Source of the DNA: Candidatus Heimdallarchaeota archaeon | Lineage (GTDB): Archaea; Asgardarchaeota; Heimdallarchaeia; Hodarchaeales; S146-22 | Direction of reading: 5' to 3' | Assembly (NCBI GenBank): GCA_015520535.1 | Contig: WAPZ01000672.1 | Location: forward strand, 1-5,254 | Length of the DNA: 5,254 nt | Part shown: positions 1 through 5,254 of the stretch, in pieces | Layout of the letters: every line of letters begins with the position of its first letter | How positions within the stretch are numbered: position 1 is the stretch's first letter | The notes under the pieces: generated by a model | Database searches by the model: none | What the model saw: only the letters and a program-made list of their open reading frames with translations | What the model was told of the DNA's origin: nothing | Program-made: the position numbers and the translations under genes

Positions 1-2264
1 GCATAATCATCCATATTTACTTCTAAAAAGAGATTTGCAATTCGCAAGTACGTTTCTTCAATGAAATTTTCGGTTTTTGGCTTTTTCTTAGCAAATAACT
101 GATTTAAAAAGTCAAAATATTGCAGTGCAATTTTGACTTCCTTCATTTTAACAAGTTTTTCGCCAACTTCTATGATGAGAACAGCGATATTTTCAGATGG
201 AGCATCAATAGCGTAATAATAACGAATTACTAGGTTTACATACTCCAACGCTTTTGCTAATTCCTTATTATCCATAAAAAACTCAATCGCTTTAATTCCG
301 ACCTCAATTGCTTTTGGTAGGTCGTTAACCTCTGTTTCCAGCAAACTTATGATTTTAGGATAATACTTTTCCAGAAGGATAAAGTCCGACGTACTATCTA
401 ACAGCAAGAAAATCTTTTGTAATACTTCTCTAAGTCCATGTGGATCTTTAGCGCTGATTTGTGCTTCTATAGCCTCATTAAAAAGCCAATCCAGTGTTTC
501 AACTAACTGTTGTCGGTAAGTAGCTATGGTTGTATCTTCTTCTGCTTGTTTTAGATACTCGACAAACTGTTCGGCATAACTTAATGCCAGTTCGACTACT
601 GAGACCGTCAGTTCAGCAGCTTTATAGAGTTCAATTGTCAACCTTGCGAATTCTAACGCCACTCCTAATTCATCTTTGTCTGATATTGTAAGATCTGTTA
701 ATTCTTGCGCATAACTTGCAGCATCAAGTGGCCGGTTTACCTCAGGAGAACGAAAGATCTCAATGACCGTTTCTATAAACTTTTTTAATTGTGGAACCGA
801 CTTGATCTGAAGCAAGGATTCAAAAATTTCTTTATAAACCTGAATCATGGCAGGAATTTTGTTACTTTTCTTATAAAATTCTGCTAACAGAATTCCAAAT
901 TCAAGAATTCCTTCAGGATTATTTAAGGCTACAAATTTTTCATACAACGCTTTCGCAATTTTAAAGGCCTCTTGTTTGTTTCCTTCTGACTCATACTGTT
1001 TAATCAAGCTTGAAAAATGATCAACAGCTTTTTTAAGGACCAAGTCATCTAATGGGCGTTTAGCTAAGTGCTTTATTTGCTGAAAGATTGGGTCTGCCTC
1101 GGTTGCTAATGCTGAAATACTAATTTGATCGACTTGATTATTTAAAATCTTTATAATTTCTTCAACTGTCAATTCTTGAAGTAATACCAGTTTTGGGACT
1201 TGTGTTCGCGGCTGTTTTATCGCAAGATACCATGCATTATCACCTGTTCGGTAAATTTGACAATAAGCTGAGGAAACGCTTTTCAGCGGAATTTCAGCAA
1301 CCAATATAGGCTTTTCAGTATTCACCGACTCTTTTAACAGCGTAATTAAACGATCAACATCGTCTGCTGTTTTAAATTCATCTAAATTGGGAATTTCTAA
1401 TTCATCCAAAGATAGTGTCTTCTTTTTACCACTGACTTGTGTGGTTGGTAAATATTCTGATTCGTCGACCATCTCATGTTCAGTTTGTTGTTCTTCGACG
1501 CTTGGAGCCATAGCGGTAGCTTGTAACTCCTCTAATACATTTTCCGCGTTCTTGGCTAATTTTTCGACCTTTTCAGCTGTATCATAAATGGTCGAAAAAG
1601 AAATTAGTTCAATATCGGAATCATTCAGCCATTTCACTATAGTATCTTCTATCTTGTCTGAAGGAAGTTGGCGCAAAGAAATGACGGGAGTATCCTCAAT
1701 TAAAGCTTCAAAATAGCATTTTTTTGCATTTTTATCATAATAAACGCGCGCTTTGGCATTATTTGAATATGGGATCTCAAATTCTTCCAACAACTGAAGG
1801 TCTGCTCTATCTATACCACGTGATGGAGTAGTTGTTGCGGTTTCTGCCATTGCACTTGATGTTTCTGCAGGACGCGTTTCTTTTTGTCCAGTCGATGGTA
1901 AAGATTCTTGTTCTTTTGTTACACTAGGTTGGCTAATTTGAAGTGGTTTCTCCTCTTTAGGACGACTTTTTCCTTCTGTTGCCGTTTCAAACATTTTCTT
2001 TGTTTTATATGAACTGCTAATTATTATTTCTGCGGCTTCATATAAGGCTGACGCGGATGAAAACTCTATACCCGTCTCTAGAAGCGCATCAACGACAATA
2101 TCTTCTTTTAAATGCTCTTTTTTGAATTCCAACTCTGCAATTGGTTGATAATATTGGTAAATTTTAACCAGCCAAACTTCTCTTTTTGGATCAAACGAAA
2201 CTTCAATTTCTCCGGACTCTAAGGTATAAAATGGCTGTTTAATAACAAAATTCGTCTCTGACAA
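1..2264 (-). CDS. Large TPR-like alpha-solenoid protein with N-terminal repeated alpha/beta modules (partial, C-terminus outside window)
   Basis: An uninterrupted frame of 754 codons runs from a TTG at 2264 down to base 1 and continues beyond the window. TTG is the only usual start available: an in-frame TAA lies nine codons upstream, there is no ATG or GTG between, and an AAGGAG site sits 10 bases before it. Residues about 6-83, 153-245 and 287-400 look like three diverged copies of one module: two or more short beta strands with aromatic-rich ends (WLVKIY, CYFEAL, WYLAIK), then an acidic helix and an S.S.IY..AE-type segment. Linkers at about 95-150 and 250-285 are rich in S, T, P, E and Q. 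From about residue 405 the protein is almost purely helical, with TPR-like helix pairs such as KQEAFKIAKALYEKF and KAIEVGIKAIEFF...KALEYVNLVI. There is no signal peptide or membrane segment, so a cytoplasmic scaffold or protein-interaction role is likely. No catalytic motif is visible. The solenoid class is reasonably sure; the cellular function is unknown. Confidence 0.85.
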   Translation of the reverse strand, partial: MSETNFVIKQPFYTLESGEIEVSFDPKREVWLVKIYQYYQPIAELEFKKEHLKEDIVVDALLETGIEFSSASALYEAAEIIISSSYKTKKMFETATEGKSRPKEEKPLQISQPSVTKEQESLPSTGQKETRPAETSSAMAETATTTPSRGIDRADLQLLEEFEIPYSNNAKARVYYDKNAKKCYFEALIEDTPVISLRQLPSDKIEDTIVKWLNDSDIELISFSTIYDTAEKVEKLAKNAENVLEELQATAMAPSVEEQQTEHEMVDESEYLPTTQVSGKKKTLSLDELEIPNLDEFKTADDVDRLITLLKESVNTEKPILVAEIPLKSVSSAYCQIYRTGDNAWYLAIKQPRTQVPKLVLLQELTVEEIIKILNNQVDQISISALATEADPIFQQIKHLAKRPLDDLVLKKAVDHFSSLIKQYESEGNKQEAFKIAKALYEKFVALNNPEGILEFGILLAEFYKKSNKIPAMIQVYKEIFESLLQIKSVPQLKKFIETVIEIFRSPEVNRPLDAASYAQELTDLTISDKDELGVALEFARLTIELYKAAELTVSVVELALSYAEQFVEYLKQAEEDTTIATYRQQLVETLDWLFNEAIEAQISAKDPHGLREVLQKIFLLLDSTSDFILLEKYYPKIISLLETEVNDLPKAIEVGIKAIEFFMDNKELAKALEYVNLVIRYYYAIDAPSENIAVLIIEVGEKLVKMKEVKIALQYFDFLNQLFAKKKPKTENFIEETYLRIANLFLEVNMDDY

Positions 2265-2273
2265 TGTTTTAAT

Positions 2274-2282
2274 GCTCCTTTT
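2274..2282 (-). promoter_or_regulatory. Shine-Dalgarno site of the TPR-like gene
   Basis: On the minus strand the sequence reads AAAAGGAGC, containing AAGGAG ten bases before the TTG at 2264. It decides the start, because no ATG or GTG occurs between the upstream in-frame TAA and this TTG. Confidence 0.7.
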
Positions 2283-2322
2283 GCTCTCTTAATCTAGACA
2301 TATCCTTCTATAACTTAAAAAA

Positions 2323-2334
2323 ATAAATATTTAT
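2323..2334 (-). promoter_or_regulatory. Candidate TATA box for the TPR-like gene
   Basis: The self-complementary ATAAATATTTAT lies about 60 bases upstream of the TTG start. Read on the minus strand it resembles an archaeal TATA element, which would place transcription start near 2300 and give a leader of roughly 40 bases. Because the element is symmetrical and the area is AT-rich, this is only a candidate. Confidence 0.35.
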
Positions 2335-2341
2335 CCCAATT

Positions 2342-2355
2342 GTTCACATGTGAAC
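2342..2355. repeat. Perfect 14-base palindrome GTTCACATGTGAAC, candidate operator
   Basis: Both 7-base arms (GTTCACA and TGTGAAC) match perfectly with no spacer, the form expected for the binding site of a dimeric helix-turn-helix regulator. It lies just upstream of the candidate TATA box of the minus-strand gene. A related half-site, GTTCACC, occurs at 2443-2449, directly before a TTTATATTTT stretch facing the other way. That arrangement would allow one regulator to touch both divergent promoters. The palindrome is seen directly; the regulatory role is inferred. Confidence 0.5.
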
Positions 2356-2530
2356 CCCGCTTTTAAAATCATCTTTACTGCTATAGCAATAAATATATAT
2401 ATCACGGCAAAATGAAATTTTCTAATCCGAACAAAAATCAAAGTTCACCTTTATATTTTTCCCATTAAGACAATAATCGGACATTTCGGCTAAATAGGAT
2501 TAAAAAATCTCATGCTGTCAGATCGCAAGA

Positions 2531-2538
2531 TTTATATA
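2531..2538 (+). promoter_or_regulatory. Candidate archaeal TATA box (TTTATATA), distal, for the thioredoxin-V4R operon
   Basis: TTTATATA matches the core of the archaeal TATA consensus. It would start transcription near 2560, leaving a leader of over 200 bases before the ATG at 2778. There is no clear purine-rich BRE in front of it. A second box closer to the gene competes with it. Confidence 0.35.
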
Positions 2539-2622
2539 CCAACTCTTAATTCACTTTTCGTGAGAAATTCGTCATGGTCTTTCAATACCAAAGAAGAATT
2601 CCGTCTTGATAAATATGATTCC

Positions 2623-2630
2623 TTTATAAA
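2623..2630 (+). promoter_or_regulatory. Candidate TATA box (TTTATAAA), proximal, for the thioredoxin-V4R operon
   Basis: TTTATAAA lies about 150 bases before the ATG. With usual archaeal spacing transcription would begin near 2650, which is where the inverted repeat starts. The repeat would then sit at the very 5' end of the mRNA or overlap the transcription start. Chance occurrence in this AT-rich stretch is a real possibility. Confidence 0.35.
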
Positions 2631-2645
2631 ATCAATCCACAAATT

Positions 2646-2714
2646 ATCACACACACAGATTAAAAAACAAATATAGCGATAGAAATTTTCGTGGAAAACA
2701 TCTGTTTGTGTGGT
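2646..2714 (+). repeat. Inverted repeat, 13-base arms with one mismatch, 39-base loop
   Basis: The left arm CACACACACAGAT (2648-2660) pairs with the right arm ATCTGTTTGTGTG (2700-2712) at 12 of 13 positions. The pairing can extend outward by a G-U and an A-U in RNA (2647/2713 and 2646/2714). The AT-rich loop spans 2661-2699. The structure lies 64 bases before the ATG of the thioredoxin-V4R gene, in its likely leader. It could be an RNA hairpin or a pair of protein half-sites. No T-run follows, so it is not an intrinsic terminator. Confidence 0.5.
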
Positions 2715-2777
2715 CGAAACAACTTAAAAGTGCTTATGAAGTAATAAACAAATGAAAGTGAGAAAGGAACGAAAAAA

Positions 2778-4457
2778 ATGGCTTCACAAAAAGGTCGTGT
2801 GATAATAACGTTGTTTAAATCACCGGAATGTCCCCCATGTAAACCGGTTTTGAAACATTTACAGCGACTGGTGGAAATATCGGGAAAAGAAAGTGTATCC
2901 CTTCGAATTATAGATACATCAGAACATCCAGAACTGGCAGATGCGCATAACGTTCGTCAAGTCCCACATGTCCTTTTCAATGACGAAACGGTTCTTACTG
3001 CGGAGCAAGTTGCGAGTTATTTGGATATGCAAAGTCGCTCTTTTGAGGAACAACTTGGAATACAGACACAAATGCGAGAAGCTGACGATTCACTTCCTTT
3101 AATGACAACTATGAACCCTTTTTTCTCCCAAGAAAGCGAACTTTTTACCCATCTTTTTAACAAAATGATCGATGTCGCAAAAAAAGCCGAATCACCAGAA
3201 AGCGAGCGCTGGCAACGATTAATTTTATTAAATATCACTGAGAAAGTGATGCAATCACATCGAGAGGGCACACTCATTAGAGAAATGGTTGGCGATTATG
3301 TTCATATTGGTGTATTACAAGCACTAAATGCTTCTATTTTGGCAAGTAATCCCTATTCAAAAACCTTCCTCTATGAAGGTGGCGTCTTGATTGGAAAATT
3401 TGGTCCTATACAAGGTCTAACCTCTTTTTTAGCTCAAGAACAAAAAATGAGTGGCATGCCACACTCGTCCGAGGTAAAAAAACATTTTCTTAATGCATTA
3501 AAATTCATTTATTCGCCACAAAGTCGATTGCAAGTTGCCGACTCATTAAAATATAGGACAAAGAAAAATGGCGTGGTGATTCAACTTATTAACTCGGCAT
3601 ACGCAGCTGGAAATACTGTATTTAATGAGCCATTGTGCTATGCCATAGCAGGGGAGATTGCCGGGCTAGCAACCGTCACGCTTGGTGAGAATTCCATTGT
3701 AATTGAGCAAAAATGTGTTGGAAAGGGAGATGACTACTGCGAATTTCATTTAAATTTTACAGACGACACCTCGCAGTTGGATGAGTATCTAGGTGTAAAA
3801 AAGCATAGTGGTGAATATTTTTTTAATATCGATGAACGCATCCAATTTGAAATGGCCACTGCCGCCACGGCTCATAATACCTATTTATCTACGCTGCTGA
3901 AAAAAAGAATTCGAAAAACTTCCGATTATACTCACATATCTGTCTTACAAAATCTTATAAGTGGACTTCACTTTTCTGATCCCTTTAATCGCTCGTTATT
4001 ATATTTTGCGGGCGTTAACTATGGAAGAATTTTAGAAAATTCTGGTGTACTTCTTGAAATTATGCAACATCGCGGATTTGAGCCTAAACTCCCATTAGAA
4101 TTTGAAGATGCAGTTCGACTCATCGATCATTACTTAAATAGTCCATTACAACTGTTGACCAGAATGCATAGTGACGTGGTGGTCGAAGTAATTGATGATG
4201 AAAGCGCAAAACTAAAAGTATTTGAATGTGCTTTAGCAACGGGATTAAATCTACGCGAATCCCTTCATATTATCCAAGACTCTAGCACAAAAACAAAAGC
4301 CAGTTTAGAAACGGAACCTATTACCTTTTGTGACTTTTTTAGCGGCTATTTAGCTGGGCGATTAAGCTTAGTGACAAGTGAAGAAATCAGTGTAAAAGAA
4401 ACTAAATGTCATGTAAATGGTGATAATTACTGCGAATTTTACATCGAAATACCTTAA
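2778..4457 (+). CDS. Thioredoxin-like domain fused to two tandem V4R (4-vinyl reductase) domains
   Basis: A complete 559-residue protein; the ATG has an AAAGGA site nine bases upstream. Residues 1-85 form a thioredoxin-like domain with active-site C18-P-P-C21 and the expected cis-proline in VPHVLF (Pro63). Residues about 90-170 are a helical linker. Two V4R domains follow, at about 172-327 and 383-559. Each begins with a related segment (DYVHIGVLQALNAS at 173, DYTHISVLQNLISG at 383) and ends with the family signature: QKCVGKGDDYCEF (Cys313, Cys321) and TKCHVNGDNYCEF (Cys544, Cys552). V4R domains are known as small-molecule-binding folds, found in BchJ, in the sensor halves of XylR/DmpR-type activators and in archaeal proteins, and related to the TRAPP Bet3 fold. 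No DNA-binding or output domain is present and no signal peptide is seen, so it is cytoplasmic. I infer a thiol-responsive ligand sensor or carrier working with the downstream dehydrogenase. Domain assignment is firm; the ligand is unknown. Confidence 0.93.
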   Translation: MASQKGRVIITLFKSPECPPCKPVLKHLQRLVEISGKESVSLRIIDTSEHPELADAHNVRQVPHVLFNDETVLTAEQVASYLDMQSRSFEEQLGIQTQMREADDSLPLMTTMNPFFSQESELFTHLFNKMIDVAKKAESPESERWQRLILLNITEKVMQSHREGTLIREMVGDYVHIGVLQALNASILASNPYSKTFLYEGGVLIGKFGPIQGLTSFLAQEQKMSGMPHSSEVKKHFLNALKFIYSPQSRLQVADSLKYRTKKNGVVIQLINSAYAAGNTVFNEPLCYAIAGEIAGLATVTLGENSIVIEQKCVGKGDDYCEFHLNFTDDTSQLDEYLGVKKHSGEYFFNIDERIQFEMATAATAHNTYLSTLLKKRIRKTSDYTHISVLQNLISGLHFSDPFNRSLLYFAGVNYGRILENSGVLLEIMQHRGFEPKLPLEFEDAVRLIDHYLNSPLQLLTRMHSDVVVEVIDDESAKLKVFECALATGLNLRESLHIIQDSSTKTKASLETEPITFCDFFSGYLAGRLSLVTSEEISVKETKCHVNGDNYCEFYIEIP

Positions 4458-4470
4458 AGCAAAAATGAAT

Positions 4471-4478
4471 GAGGTGAT
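4471..4478 (+). promoter_or_regulatory. Strong Shine-Dalgarno site that fixes the dehydrogenase start
   Basis: GAGGTGAT is an 8-base perfect complement to the conserved 3' end of 16S rRNA (AUCACCUC). It lies just after the stop of the thioredoxin-V4R gene and 5 bases before the CTG at 4484. The TGA within it is in the dehydrogenase frame, so the protein cannot begin upstream of 4478. Confidence 0.75.
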
Positions 4479-4483
4479 TTATT

Positions 4484-5254
4484 CTGCCATCTGTTTTTTT
4501 GACCGGTGCCACTGGATTTATTGGAACGTATATACTCGGCGAATTTTTGACAAAAGGCTGGGAGATTGAAGCCCTAGTTAGAAATCCAAAACAACATCCC
4601 CATCTGAACAAGCTTCCCATCGAAATTATAGAAGGCGATTTAAGCATGCAAGATGTCCTAAGAGATGCACTTTTGGATATTGACGTGGTAGTTCACTGTG
4701 CCGGAAAAGTCAGTCTTATCGGTAAAAATCATTATGAAACCAATGTTATTGGGACAAAAAATTTGTTAGAAGCCTTAAAACATTCAGACGTTAATCATTT
4801 TATACATATGAGCACCATGGGAGTTTTAGGTGTCAATTTTTCCCATGCAAAGGAAGATGCCCCACTTCGACCACTAAAAAACCCATATTTCCTTACAAAA
4901 GCTGAAGCGGAAAAAATTGTGCAACAATACGCCCAAGAATACGAATTATCCACCACTATTTTACGACCAAGCACTGTAAGTGGGAAGTTTGACCGAAAAA
5001 GCATAATACCCCAATTATATTGGCAAATAAGAAAGAAAAAGAAAATTCGGTTAATTAACGGCGGAAAAGCAAAAACTAGCCTAATCCATGCTGAAGATCT
5101 GGCTAAAGCAACTTTTTTAGCAGCAACTAAGGAGGAAGCTCGCAACAAAATCTATCACGTCTCTGATAATAAAATATACACCTACCGTCAGATTGTAGAG
5201 ACTATTGCCGAAGAACTGGGAAAAAAAATTAAAATAAAATCTATTGGGTATCGA
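4484..5254 (+). CDS. NAD(P)-dependent epimerase/dehydratase, extended SDR family (partial, C-terminus outside window)
   Basis: An open frame of 257 codons runs to the right edge. Features of an extended short-chain dehydrogenase are clear: the Rossmann TGATGFIG at residues 7-14, VRN at 32-34 ending beta 2 (an arginine there hints at NADP(H)), GDL at 51-53, VVVHCAG at 68-74, NVIGTKNLLEAL at 87-98, catalytic Ser110 in HMSTMG, and Tyr135 with Lys139 in YFLTK. ILRPSTVSG and LIHAEDLAKA follow at 159 and 200. The pattern is closest to the 3-beta-hydroxysteroid dehydrogenase/dihydroflavonol reductase-like group, acting on a hydroxyl or keto group of an unidentified substrate. Such proteins are usually 300-340 residues, so perhaps 50-80 are missing. 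The start is odd: an in-frame TGA at 4475 leaves only TTT, ATT and CTG before the fold begins. CTG is preferred for its ideal spacing from GAGGTGAT and because it gives MPSVFLTGATG, the normal family N-terminus. The TTG at 4499 would remove beta 1. It lies 26 bases after the upstream gene, so the two are probably cotranscribed. Confidence 0.88.
   Translation, partial: MPSVFLTGATGFIGTYILGEFLTKGWEIEALVRNPKQHPHLNKLPIEIIEGDLSMQDVLRDALLDIDVVVHCAGKVSLIGKNHYETNVIGTKNLLEALKHSDVNHFIHMSTMGVLGVNFSHAKEDAPLRPLKNPYFLTKAEAEKIVQQYAQEYELSTTILRPSTVSGKFDRKSIIPQLYWQIRKKKKIRLINGGKAKTSLIHAEDLAKATFLAATKEEARNKIYHVSDNKIYTYRQIVETIAEELGKKIKIKSIGYR

Larger units (their letters stand above)
2265..2777. other. Divergent non-coding intergenic region (513 bases)
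   Basis: The region separates the start codons of two divergent genes. It contains no convincing reading frame, tRNA or CRISPR-like repeat that I can see. It is AT-rich and holds the TATA-like boxes, the GTTCAC palindrome and the inverted repeat listed separately. Its length is generous for two simple promoters, which leaves room for operators, a structured leader, or a small RNA that I cannot identify by eye. Confidence 0.75.

Noticed and set aside
1387..1587. Plus-strand open frame of 66 codons
   Set aside because: It lies wholly inside the long minus-strand gene, has a low-complexity S/C/F-rich product typical of an antisense shadow, and has no clear ribosome site.
2505..2533. AAATCT / AGATTT inverted repeat
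   Set aside because: Six-base arms with a 17-base loop are expected by chance in sequence this AT-rich.
2553..2562. Small hairpin-like CAC / GTG segment around TTTTC
   Set aside because: Only a three- to four-pair stem forms, too little to support a structure.
3017..3277. Minus-strand open frame of 86 codons
   Set aside because: It is antisense to the well-supported thioredoxin-V4R gene and its product matches nothing I recognise.
4494..4500. T7 run as a possible archaeal transcription terminator after the thioredoxin-V4R gene
   Set aside because: It lies inside the start of the next gene, a single T-run is weak evidence, and the short spacing favours cotranscription.
4465..4569. Short plus-strand ORF from ATG at 4465 (about 34 codons)
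   Set aside because: It has no good ribosome site of its own and runs out of frame through the Rossmann motif. It is kept only as the indel alternative for the dehydrogenase start.
4402..4647. Minus-strand open frame of 81 codons spanning the operon junction
   Set aside because: It overlaps the conserved V4R C-terminus and the Rossmann start of the dehydrogenase, both clearly coding on the other strand.
4795..5148. Minus-strand open frame of 117 codons with hydrophobic stretches
   Set aside because: It is antisense to the catalytic core of the dehydrogenase, where Ser110, Tyr135 and Lys139 confirm the plus-strand frame.

Overview
The window is AT-rich and holds two complete or near-complete transcription units that diverge from a 513-base non-coding region. 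I lean towards an archaeon, possibly an Asgard or Heimdall-type lineage. The reasons are indirect: TTTATATA and TTTATAAA boxes resembling archaeal TATA elements, a V4R sensor architecture common in archaea, and a large alpha-solenoid protein with no bacterial family I recognise. There is no rRNA, tRNA or informational gene to settle this, and an AT-rich bacterium is not excluded.

Left part (1-2264, minus strand): one long open frame, cut off by the left window edge, encodes at least 754 residues. It starts at a TTG behind a good AAGGAG Shine-Dalgarno site. The N-terminal 400 residues contain what looks like three diverged copies of a small alpha/beta module joined by S/T/P/E/Q-rich linkers. 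From about residue 405 onward it is an all-helical, TPR-like solenoid. I do not recognise the N-terminal module.

Middle (2265-2777): a long divergent intergenic region. It contains a perfect 14-base palindrome (GTTCACATGTGAAC) with a matching half-site about 100 bases away, several TATA-like boxes pointing both ways, and a 13-base inverted repeat with one mismatch in the probable leader of the right-hand operon.

Right part (2778-5254, plus strand): a complete 559-residue protein joins a thioredoxin-like domain with an intact CPPC site to two tandem V4R (4-vinyl reductase) domains. It is followed after 26 bases by an extended short-chain dehydrogenase/NAD(P)-dependent epimerase running off the right edge. 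The dehydrogenase has no normal start codon where its Rossmann fold begins. The strongest reading is initiation at a CTG placed 5 bases after an 8-base perfect Shine-Dalgarno match; an indel in an adjacent T7 run is the main alternative.

Taken together, the right-hand pair looks like an operon coupling a thiol-active hydrophobic-ligand sensor or carrier (V4R domains) to an oxidoreductase of the 3-beta-HSD/dihydroflavonol reductase type. The divergent TPR-like protein may share regulation with it. The functional link is inference from gene order and domain content only.
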